Notes under the pieces: model-generated
What the model saw: only the letters and a program-made list of their open reading frames with translations
What the model was told of the DNA's origin: nothing
Database searches by the model: none
Made by a program: the position numbers and the translations under genes
Origin: an uncultured Pleurocapsa sp.
Lineage (GTDB): Bacteria; Cyanobacteriota; Cyanobacteriia; Cyanobacteriales; Xenococcaceae
DNA: 9,388 nt
Direction: 5' to 3'
Assembly: GCA_937884735.1 (NCBI GenBank)
Contig: CAKZYI010000306.1
Coordinates: 1-9,388, forward strand
Shown here: piece by piece, positions 1 through 5,483 of the stretch
Numbering within the stretch: the stretch's first letter is position 1
How the letters are laid out: every line of letters begins with the position of its first letter

Positions 1-236
1 GCTATTTGGTATTTTGTACATTACTACAATGATTCATTACCTGTTTAGGACTACCAAAAAAAGCAAGTTAAACCTCGTCTACATAGAAAAACTAGGGTTT
101 TCTATCACGGATGTCGAGCCAAACATCGCGTCCTCAACTATGTGCCTTTATTACTTATTGCGAGACAAGTCTCTACGGAACTTCAACAATTGAGAATTTA
201 CGATTCTTCCATAACAAAAGTTTTGTGGCGGTAGCC

Positions 237-291
237 GAACTCTAAAGAGTTCCGACGTTCTCCGAACGGCGAACCCGCTAGGCGGGTTCGC
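237..291. repeat. Pair of adjacent perfect palindromes, possible dispersed repeat element
   Basis: Two hairpins lie close together. The first is GAACTC-TAAA-GAGTTC (237-252), with a 6-bp stem and a 4-base loop. The second is GCGAACCCGC-TAG-GCGGGTTCGC (269-291), with a 10-bp GC-rich stem and a 3-base loop. The GC content is far above the surrounding DNA, which marks the block as foreign to its context. There is no T-run after the second stem, so it is not a typical intrinsic terminator. GC-rich palindromes of this kind are often dispersed repeats in cyanobacterial genomes; that it is one here is inference, since only one copy is visible. Confidence 0.6.
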
Positions 292-330
292 TTCGTTGCG
301 GGGGTACATGCGGCGAACTATGCGCCTTTG

Positions 331-371
331 TTACTCATTACTTATTACTTATTACTTATTACTTATTACTT
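331..371. repeat. Heptamer tandem repeat, unit TTACTTA
   Basis: Starting with the variant TTACTCA (331-337), the unit TTACTTA is repeated four times without error (338-365) and ends in a partial copy TTACTT (366-371). Short heptanucleotide tandem repeats (STRR) are a known feature of some cyanobacterial intergenic regions, although this unit is not one I can match to a named class. A looser relative of the same sequence (ATTACTCATTATTCATTA) lies in the gap between dps and its downstream neighbour near 4068. Copy number may vary between strains through replication slippage. Confidence 0.8.
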
Positions 372-576
372 CCCCGAACAATTGAATTAAAAACTATTGG
401 TTTCAAACTACATGCGGTTTATATTGATATTTTGTATTTTCAGTGTCGATAAATATCAATCTTTTCTCATATCCACTAATGAACAAAATTACTTCTTTTG
501 GTAGATAGTCAAAAATTCATAAAAAGCTATCCTAAGTAATAAATAATTAGCAAATAGTTTAGAAAAAAATAATATA

Positions 577-897
577 ATGAGTAATAATCAATCTATCCCT
601 TCAAATAAAGAATACAGCGCAACTGCAAAGAAAATGATGGATAAAGTTACATCACAGCAGCCAGAAGAAGTTAAAGAAAGAGTAGATGCTGTACAAAAAG
701 CAGCTACAAAAGTAGCCAACAAAACTGATGATGCGGCAAAAGAAGCGATTAAAGAAACTAAGGATGTAGCAGAAAAAGCTGAATCAAAGGTTAGAGATGT
801 AGCTGATAAAGCAGAGGATAAAGCTGAAGATGTAGCAGAAAAAGCTGAATCGAAGGTTAAGGATGGAGTGGAAAAAGTAGAGAATGAAGCTAAATAA
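577..897 (+). CDS. Small charged 11-residue-repeat protein, LEA-like
   Basis: This encodes a 106-residue soluble protein very rich in Lys, Glu, Asp and Ala, with no cysteine, no signal peptide and no membrane segment. The last 44 residues are four consecutive 11-residue units: DVAEKAESKVR (63-73), DVADKAEDKAE (74-84), DVAEKAESKVK (85-95) and DGVEKVENEAK (96-106). They end exactly at the C-terminus. At DNA level units 1 and 3 share a 31-bp near-identical stretch 66 bp apart, so the array grew by recent duplication of a two-unit block. Eleven-residue amphipathic repeats are the hallmark of group 3 LEA proteins, which are disordered when hydrated and helical on drying and protect proteins or membranes. 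A desiccation, salt or general stress role is inference; apolipoprotein-like or plain coiled-coil proteins look similar. The ATG at 577 is the first in frame and has no clear Shine-Dalgarno sequence. The gene stands alone and is convergent with gor. Confidence 0.8.
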   Translation: MSNNQSIPSNKEYSATAKKMMDKVTSQQPEEVKERVDAVQKAATKVANKTDDAAKEAIKETKDVAEKAESKVRDVADKAEDKAEDVAEKAESKVKDGVEKVENEAK

Positions 898-1060
898 TCA
901 ACGTCAGTTCGGGATAAGCTGAAACACTTGCTATACAAAGGAATGAAAAAACTATTTTTCATGGTTTAACTCAAGGTTTAAATAACCAAATAACTCTTTA
1001 AAGGCTAAAGGCTAAAAGCTAACCTAACCAATTAATTTTGTTAACCCGAACTCACGTTAA
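898..1060. repeat. Imperfect 16-bp terminal inverted repeats bounding a 163-bp segment
   Basis: TCAACGTCAGTTCGGG (898-913, immediately after the stop codon of the preceding gene) is the reverse complement, at 14 of 16 positions, of CCCGAACTCACGTTAA (1045-1060). The enclosed segment has no gene. It does contain a hairpin (943-962) and a small tandem array of 'aaggctaa'-like units (about 1001-1022). The geometry resembles a miniature inverted-repeat element. However, there is no obvious target-site duplication beyond TAA on both sides, and only one copy is visible, so this is a tentative call. Confidence 0.3.
943..962 (+). terminator. Hairpin downstream of the LEA-like gene, candidate terminator
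   Basis: ATGAAAAA-ACTA-TTTTTCAT forms a perfect 8-bp stem with a 4-base loop, about 45 bases after the stop codon at 897. The T-run is part of the stem rather than following it, and the stem is AT-rich. It would therefore be a weak terminator at best. The stronger hairpin at 1087-1129 probably does most of the work. Confidence 0.35.
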
Positions 1061-1086
1061 TTAGTAATTAAAAATTATTTTAAAAC

Positions 1087-1129
1087 ATATAAAGCGATCG
1101 CCCAACATAAAAGAGCGATCGCTTTATAT
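1087..1129. terminator. Bidirectional hairpin terminator built on HIP1 palindromes
   Basis: Arms 1087-1101 (ATATAAAGCGATCGC) and 1115-1129 (GCGATCGCTTTATAT) are perfectly complementary over 15 bp and enclose a 13-base loop. On the plus strand TATATTTT follows; on the minus strand GTTTTAAAAT follows. A stem with T-rich sequence on both sides, lying between two convergent genes (577-897 and gor ending at 1163), fits a shared bidirectional terminator. Each arm contains a complete GCGATCGC octamer, so the cyanobacterial HIP1 sequence provides the GC core of the stem. Confidence 0.75.
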
Positions 1130-1162
1130 ATTTTCCAGCTACTCAACTGTCAATCAAAGAAA

Positions 1163-2524
1163 TTAACGCATGGTAACGAACTCTTCTGCCGAACTAGGAT
1201 GAATTCCTACCGTGGCATCAAAGTCAGCCTTAGTTGCACCCATTTTTACTGCGATCGCAACACCTTGAATAATTTCTGCTGCGCTATCTCCCACCATATG
1301 TGCGCCAACAACTTTATTATTAGTAGTTTCTACAATTAACTTCATCAGCGTTTTTTCCTGTTTTCCTGGCAGAGTATAGTACATAGGACGGAATTTACTG
1401 CGATAAACCTTAATTGCATCGCCATATTTCTCTTTGGCTTCGGCTTCAGTTAAACCTACAGTAGCCGCCTCTGGAGTTGTAAACACAGCCGTAGGAATAT
1501 TTTCGTATCTCATTTGTCGCGACATATTGCCAAAATGAGTATCGGCGAAAGCTCTACCTTCGTTAATCGCTACAGGAGTTAGATTAATGCGATCAGTACA
1601 GTCTCCCACAGCATAAATATGATCTTCAGCAGTCTTATTATATTTATCTACTGCTACAGCACCATTTACCACCTCGATCTTGGTGTTTTCTAAACCAAGA
1701 TTTTCAAGGTCGGGTTTTCTACCAGTAGCTGCAAGACTAGCAGCATCAGCAACAATGGTTTCTGATTTACCGTCTTGAGTGGGAATCATAATCTTTAGAC
1801 CACCGTCAACCTTATCAATTGACAAGCGATCGCAATCGCAACCAGTGATAAACTTGATTCCATGATTCTGCATTCCCTCTTGGATCTCGTCGCGAATATC
1901 TTCGTCAAAACCGCGTAAGATTTTATCTCCACGAATGGCGACAGTTACCTCCGTACCCATCCCATTCAAAATACAGGCAAACTCAACCCCAATATAACCA
2001 CCACCAATAATTACAATCCGCTTAGGTTGTTCTTTGACGTTAAAAATTTCTCTTGAAGTTATGGCGTGTTCGATACCGTGAATATATTCAGGCTTTACAG
2101 GTTTACCACCCACCGCTACCAATATTTTTTCAGCAGTAACTTTTTGTTCGCCTATTTCAATTGTGTGAGAGTCAATAAACTTGCCTTAGCCCTGGTATAG
2201 TTGCACCCCAGAATTATCTAACATTCTGCTGTAGATACCATTAAGACGAGTCACTTCATTATTAACAGCCGTGATCATCTTATGCCAGTCAAAGCTGCTT
2301 TCTCCCACAGTCCAACCATATCCTGCCGATTCTTCAAAATATGCAGGGAAATGAGACGCATATACCATTAATTTTTTGGGGACACAGCCGCGGTTAACAC
2401 ATGTTCCTCCAAGGCGGTCGCTTTCTACAATACCAACTTTTGCCCCATATTGGGCAGCCCGTCTAGCAGTAGCAATACCACCCGAACCCGCACCAAGCAC
2501 AAACAAATCGAAATCATAACTCAT
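1163..2524 (-). pseudogene. gor: Glutathione reductase gene interrupted by one in-frame TAA
   Basis: The frame would encode a 453-residue glutathione reductase, the normal cyanobacterial length, if codon 113 (TAA at 2186-2188) were sense. The enzyme is a cytosolic FAD dimer that reduces glutathione disulfide with NADPH. Visible features in order are the FAD-binding GAGSGG (11-16), the redox disulfide CVNRGC (Cys42, Cys47) and a second dinucleotide fold GGGYIG (174-179). Arg198 and Arg204 in IRGDKILR fit NADPH preference. Further on are AVGD (305-308) and the C-terminal HPSSAEE with active-site His442. The reading frame is the same on both sides, so this is a nonsense change and not a frameshift. 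The stop sits in YQG-stop-GKF, where homologues usually carry an aromatic residue or His, so TAT or TAC to TAA is the likely change. The left piece (2524-2186) keeps the disulfide and half the FAD site; the right piece (1163 to about 2122) has only a TTG start and no ribosome site. The ATG at 2524 is preceded by AAGGAG. It may be decay, sequence error or readthrough. Confidence 0.88.
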
Positions 2525-2672
2525 TTTTATTCTATCTCCTTAAGTAGAAATGACTAATTTAATTTCTAAAGTAGTTTAAAACACAGTGGAAATCCCTGAT
2601 TCTTGTTGTAGGGATTGATGGCTAATATGGCGCATATACATTGAGCATTTGTATTTTCCATATTCTTAAAAT
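2525..2672. promoter_or_regulatory. Divergent intergenic region with two inverted repeats
   Basis: This gap separates the divergent starts of gor and the PFE-type secreted protein, so promoters for both should lie here. Two inverted repeats are visible: TAGAAAT (2545-2551) with ATTTCTA (2562-2568), and AATCCCT (2591-2597) with AGGGATT (2610-2616). The first is within 45 bases of the gor start and could be an operator. I see no good paired -35/-10 for either gene, so this is only a candidate regulatory region. Confidence 0.3.
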
Positions 2673-3650
2673 ATGAACCTTCTATATTGTAAATATCTAA
2701 AAAATCTTATCTTTGCTTCGGCAGTACCTTTTACTGCAGTTACCGCTATATTTAGTTTAACCAGTATTCAATCTGCTCAAGCAGCTCAAATTGACTTTAG
2801 TTTCGATGCTGATGCTGATAACAATAATCCCAATATCATCAACAGTTGGAATAATGGTGCACCAGGCAATGACGGTTGGCTGAGTGGTCAAACAACAGGA
2901 AATGCGATCGACCCTATAACTGGTTTGGAAATAACTTTTACTGGTGGAGTCTTTGAAGGAACTGCTGACACTACAAATCAAAACTTTAACTATGATGCCA
3001 GAAACCTCACAACTCCAGGATTAAAAGTAGAAAACAAAAATAATTCAGATTTCAATAATACGACTCTATTTCAAACTGGCAACGATCGCACATTATCTGG
3101 TGGAACTCTAGAGAATTATCAATACTTGACTTTTCAATTTTCTAATCCAATCAATATTAGTTCGAGCACCAAATTCTTTATTGATGATATTGACGATGAC
3201 GATCAATCAGGAACTAATGATAAGTATCTCGAAGCGATCGCGGTAGAAGGCTTTACTACGTTCATACCTGGTACGCCAGGAACAGGGATAGATCCTACAT
3301 TTTCTTATGAATCTGGTACAGAATTAGATGAGAGTACGATTGCTTTTGCTAATGGTAATAGTATTAACTATGTTTATGACTCTGTAGATAGTTTTGTTAA
3401 TCCTGCTAACCAACCACCTAATAGAGCTTATTATGAATTTGGTTCGCAAGGAATACAATCTGTAGGTCTATATTTTTTCACTGGTTCAAACAGCAGCGAT
3501 ACTAGAGGACACGCATCAGTATTTGGTGGTTCGTTCAGCGTAGAAGAAGCTGTTCCGTTTGAATTTTCTCCCAGTTTGGGTTTGTTACTCTCAGGAGCGA
3601 GTTTATTTGGGGTTGATTATTGTCGTAAAAGAAAAGTATCAGGTAAATAA
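2673..3650 (+). CDS. Secreted protein with PFE-type C-terminal sorting signal
   Basis: The product is about 325 residues long. It starts with a signal peptide (basic LKN, hydrophobic core about 12-33, AQAA cleavage site near residue 37). The mature part is rich in Asn, Asp, Ser, Thr and Gly, with acidic clusters DADADNNN (about 45-52) and DDIDDDD (about 172-178) that could bind calcium. The C-terminus is a compact tripartite tail: VPFEFSP, a hydrophobic segment (LGLLLSGASLFGV) and a basic end (CRKRKVSGK). That layout matches the PEP-CTERM/PFE-CTERM kind of sorting signal of cyanobacteria and related bacteria. In that scheme an exosortase-type enzyme cleaves the tail and the protein goes to the envelope or extracellular matrix. 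The central domain is not one I recognise; it may be a beta-sandwich surface or matrix protein. It is a single gene, divergent from gor, with no strong Shine-Dalgarno sequence. The ATG at 2673 is chosen because the signal peptide begins there. Confidence 0.85.
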   Translation: MNLLYCKYLKNLIFASAVPFTAVTAIFSLTSIQSAQAAQIDFSFDADADNNNPNIINSWNNGAPGNDGWLSGQTTGNAIDPITGLEITFTGGVFEGTADTTNQNFNYDARNLTTPGLKVENKNNSDFNNTTLFQTGNDRTLSGGTLENYQYLTFQFSNPINISSSTKFFIDDIDDDDQSGTNDKYLEAIAVEGFTTFIPGTPGTGIDPTFSYESGTELDESTIAFANGNSINYVYDSVDSFVNPANQPPNRAYYEFGSQGIQSVGLYFFTGSNSSDTRGHASVFGGSFSVEEAVPFEFSPSLGLLLSGASLFGVDYCRKRKVSGK

Positions 3651-3673
3651 ATTAGCCACAAAGAGAGATTATG

Positions 3674-3734
3674 GAGAGGACAGAGAATAGATAGCAGCAC
3701 AACTATTTTATTCTCTATCTTCTCTTTATTTTTT
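3674..3734 (+). terminator. Rho-independent terminator after the PFE-type gene
   Basis: AGAGAATA (3682-3689) pairs perfectly with TATTCTCT (3709-3716). The stem extends outward to about 3674 and 3724, with one G-U pair and one mismatch. The T-rich run TTTATTTTTT (3725-3734) follows on the plus strand. It begins 24 bases after the stop codon at 3650 and fits an intrinsic terminator for that gene, protecting the convergent neighbour that ends at 3759. Confidence 0.7.
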
Positions 3735-3758
3735 GACACTTTACAAAATAATCAATGT

Positions 3759-4040
3759 TTACTTTCCACCATAATAAAAAGCAATTTCTTTATCCTTTAA
3801 AGAAGGAAACTCCGCCTCCAATAACATCTGGTTGAGTTCGTCTTGAGGCAAGTGTTTTGCGCCAATTCTGACGATGCGCGATCGCATTGTATTAGTTACG
3901 CCGCTTCTTTGCCTTCCCGCTTCAAAACCCATCACTTTGTTATAGAGAGATAGTTTATTAACAGGAATTGCCGAACCATCTAAATCTTGACCCAAAGCGA
4001 TCGCCTTATCAACCGCGTCTGCACCTTTTGTATCTGCCAT
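3759..4040 (-). CDS. Small conserved-looking protein of unknown function next to dps
   Basis: This encodes a 93-residue protein with no signal peptide, membrane segment or cysteine. It starts MADTKGADAVDKAIALGQ and ends in EIAFYYGGK. The middle holds a basic stretch, GRQRSGVTNTMRSRIVRIG (about 42-60), followed by an acidic helix-like part, DELNQMLLEAEF. The basic segment could contact nucleic acid or an acidic partner, but I see no domain I can name. Composition and codon use match the neighbours, so it is very likely a real gene. It lies 79 bases downstream of dps in the same direction, so it may be read from the dps promoter. The gap contains an AT-rich ATTACTCATTATTCATTA repeat but no clear terminator. 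The ATG at 4040 has no evident Shine-Dalgarno sequence, which would also fit coupled or low-level translation. A link to iron or peroxide stress is inference from position only. Confidence 0.75.
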   Translation of the reverse strand: MADTKGADAVDKAIALGQDLDGSAIPVNKLSLYNKVMGFEAGRQRSGVTNTMRSRIVRIGAKHLPQDELNQMLLEAEFPSLKDKEIAFYYGGK

Positions 4041-4119
4041 AATTTTTTTGAGTTAGAGAACTATTAATTACTCATTATTCATTATTAATTCCCCAACTCA
4101 TAATCTCTGGCGGCAACCT

Positions 4120-4620
4120 TTACACTAGGTGTGCTTCTAAGAACCAAAGACGCTTATCGATAGTGCGAGATATTTCTGTGTAAAGATCTGCTGTATCCGC
4201 ATCGCCCAATTCTTCTGTGGCACTAATTGCATCGCGGACATGTTTGGCATAAGTACCAAAGCTATTTGCCAAAGCAGTGATATGTTCTACACCTGTGACT
4301 GCTTCAATATTATATTCTGAGAGGATGGAATTGCTAGCAGCAATACGGGCTGTACCCATTGCTACACCACCCAAAGCAGTTACTCTTTCTGCAACCATGT
4401 CAACATATTCTTCTAGCTCGGTAGCTATTTCGTCAAACAGTTCGTGTAGCTGATAAAAGTCCATACCTTTAACATTCCAGTGAGCCTGTTTGGTTTGGGT
4501 TTTAAGATCTAGTGTCGCTGCAAGAGTTTGATTTAAGATCTCAACTTCTTTAGAACGAATGTCTTCGGGAATATCGAGACGGGTATCGTAAAGTTTTTGC
4601 TTAGAAACAGTAGAAACCAT
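4120..4620 (-). CDS. dps: Dps-family ferritin-like DNA protection protein
   Basis: The product is 166 residues, typical for Dps. Dps forms a hollow 12-subunit shell in the cytosol that oxidises Fe(II), preferably with hydrogen peroxide, and stores it as a mineral; this limits Fenton damage, and some members also bind DNA. All five ferroxidase ligands are present with the spacing of the E. coli protein: His47 (in KQAHWNVKG), His59, Asp63, Asp74 and Glu78 (in DMVAER). In Dps this site forms across the subunit interface. The N-terminal extension before the first helix has few lysines, so DNA binding is uncertain. The ATG at 4620 is preceded by AAGGAG at a normal distance. The gene has its own strong promoter about 180 bp upstream (4803-4832), beyond the stop codon of the response regulator, with a palindromic operator shared with the peroxiredoxin gene. 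A 93-residue gene follows in the same direction. Confidence 0.95.
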   Translation of the reverse strand: MVSTVSKQKLYDTRLDIPEDIRSKEVEILNQTLAATLDLKTQTKQAHWNVKGMDFYQLHELFDEIATELEEYVDMVAERVTALGGVAMGTARIAASNSILSEYNIEAVTGVEHITALANSFGTYAKHVRDAISATEELGDADTADLYTEISRTIDKRLWFLEAHLV

Positions 4621-4703
4621 AATTTAATTCTCCTTGGTACTTAACTAAGTGTAGAAAATAATTCTTATTTGTTTCAAATATCTGAGGTTAAAAATCGGTC
4701 GTT

Positions 4704-4750
4704 GAGAGCTTTACTTCGCTATTGGAGTATCGACTATCAGCGAAACTCTC
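4704..4750 (-). other. Inverted repeat in the long dps leader
   Basis: Within the 5' leader predicted from the promoter at 4803-4832, TTCGCT (4715-4720) pairs with AGCGAA (4739-4744). GAGAG (4704-4708) also pairs with CTCTC (4746-4750), with an unequal internal loop (6 versus 1 bases). The direct repeat GAGTATC occurs at about 4725 and 4757. The leader would be about 175 bases, unusually long for a simple stress gene, and this folded region sits in the middle of it. It could be a mRNA stability or regulatory structure, or the remains of a terminator for the upstream response regulator gene. Confidence 0.35.
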
Positions 4751-4802
4751 GGACTTGAGTATCCAAATGAAAAATATTTATTGCTTTTTATTTACTATAT
4801 AA

Positions 4803-4832
4803 ATCATAGTCGTTATGACTTCGTTTTGTCAA
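4803..4832 (-). promoter_or_regulatory. dps promoter, consensus -35 and -10
   Basis: Read on the minus strand, TTGACA (4832-4827), an 18-bp spacer and TATGAT (4808-4803) match the sigma70-type consensus very closely; the downstream TTATATA follows. Transcription should start near 4796, giving a leader of about 175 bases before the dps ATG at 4620. It lies 19 bp after the response regulator stop codon, so dps has its own transcription start. The whole block, including downstream bases, closely resembles the peroxiredoxin promoter at 8963-8992. Confidence 0.75.
4804..4818. promoter_or_regulatory. Palindromic operator overlapping the dps -10 box
   Basis: TCATAGTCGTTATGA is an inverted repeat (TCATA, 5-base centre, TATGA). 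The identical 15-mer occurs on the opposite strand in the peroxiredoxin promoter (8970-8984). It covers the -10 box and the adjacent spacer, a position where a bound protein would block RNA polymerase. The 15-bp length matches the 7-1-7 layout of Fur/PerR-family sites, though only the outer five bases of each arm pair. The name of the regulator is inference. Confidence 0.65.
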
Positions 4833-4850
4833 GCAAATGAAGGTTATTTT

Positions 4851-5483
4851 TTAGTCGAGATATTCTTTCGCCCAAAGCACCGCAGCAATACGATCTCGCA
4901 GATCTAGTTTGCTTAAGATTTGAGTAACGTAGTTTTTTACCGTACCGATGCTGAGATGCAGAGTAGCAGCAATTTCGCGATTGTTTTTACCTCGACCGAT
5001 GAGTTGTAAAACTTCCAATTCTCTAGAACTCAAAAGATCGATCTGTTCGTTAGCTTGGAGATTAAGGGGTTTAATGCGAGCAAAAACTTTAGAGGTAATT
5101 TCGGGACTTAATTGAGCGTAACCGCGATAAACCGCCCGAATTGCCATTGCCATTTCTTCAGAGGACTTACGCTTGAGGAGATAGCCCTTTGCCCCTGCCT
5201 GCAAAGACTGTCCGATATATTCGTCGTCATCGAAAGTAGTCAAAACCAAAATTCGCATCCAGGGATAACGGGCGATAATCTCGCGGGTGGCAATAACCCC
5301 ACCGCAAACTGGCATCTGAATATCCATTAGGATAACGTCTGGCTGTAATTGTTCTGATAAAGCGATCGCTTCTCGACCATTGCTAGCTTGTCCGATAACT
5401 TCCAAATCTGCTTCGGTATCCAGTAAAGTGGCTAAACCCTGACGAAAAAGATCGCGATCGTCTACTAGTAATAATTTAATCAT
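4851..5483 (-). CDS. NarL/FixJ-type response regulator
   Basis: The product is 210 residues, the normal size for this family of phosphorylation-controlled DNA-binding transcription factors. The receiver domain (about 1-120) has the acidic pair Asp8-Asp9, phospho-acceptor Asp54 in ILMDIQMP, Thr83 and Lys104 in YLLKRK. The usual Lys-Asp after YLL is Lys-Arg here. A LuxR-type helix-turn-helix (about 148-210) carries LSSRELEVLQLIGRG, NREIAATLHLS and TVKNYVTQIL. The start codon overlaps the TGA of the upstream histidine kinase (ATGA, 5480-5483), the classic arrangement for translational coupling, so the two form one operon and a cognate pair. As the kinase gene carries an in-frame stop, coupling should be weakened and the regulator may lack its normal phosphate donor. 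Likely targets include its own operon and the divergent gene at 6800, given half-sites between them. It does not look like the regulator of dps, which has a different type of operator. Confidence 0.93.
   Translation of the reverse strand: MIKLLLVDDRDLFRQGLATLLDTEADLEVIGQASNGREAIALSEQLQPDVILMDIQMPVCGGVIATREIIARYPWMRILVLTTFDDDEYIGQSLQAGAKGYLLKRKSSEEMAMAIRAVYRGYAQLSPEITSKVFARIKPLNLQANEQIDLLSSRELEVLQLIGRGKNNREIAATLHLSIGTVKNYVTQILSKLDLRDRIAAVLWAKEYLD

Larger units (their letters stand above)
1..576. other. Long non-coding or unassigned stretch at the left edge
   Basis: No convincing gene is visible in these 576 bases. One plus-strand frame stays open from base 2 to about 199 (roughly 65 codons, no start needed at the edge), but its translation has no recognisable motif, and AT-rich DNA gives such frames by chance. 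Another frame could be a 15-codon tail of an upstream gene, ending in TAG near base 48. The stretch has two perfect palindromes (237-291) and a heptamer repeat (331-371). It also contains an imperfect direct repeat: 'aactatgtgcctttattact' near 136 resembles 'aactatgcgcctttgttact' near 316. This looks like repeat-rich intergenic DNA. The 70 bases before the next gene are very AT-rich and show no clear promoter or Shine-Dalgarno sequence. Confidence 0.5.

Noticed and set aside
2..199. Plus-strand frame open from the left edge for about 65 codons
   Set aside because: There is no recognisable protein motif; the length is unremarkable for AT-rich DNA, and the neighbouring sequence is repeat-rich.
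331..371. CRISPR array
   Set aside because: The repeat is a 7-bp direct tandem unit with no spacers, and there are no cas-like genes nearby.
588..962. Minus-strand open frame opposite the LEA-like gene
   Set aside because: Its Ser/Ala/Phe-rich composition is the shadow of the Lys/Glu/Ala repeat on the plus strand; the plus-strand frame has clean 11-residue periodicity.
1163..2122. Right half of glutathione reductase as an independent gene
   Set aside because: The start would be TTG with no ribosome site, and the product lacks the FAD-binding N-terminus and redox disulfide; it is the continuation of the interrupted gor frame.
2757..2981. Minus-strand open frame inside the PFE-type gene
   Set aside because: It is antisense to the N-terminal part of a clear secreted protein and has no motif.
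5112..5330. Plus-strand open frame inside the response regulator
   Set aside because: It is antisense to the conserved receiver domain and has no coding features of its own.
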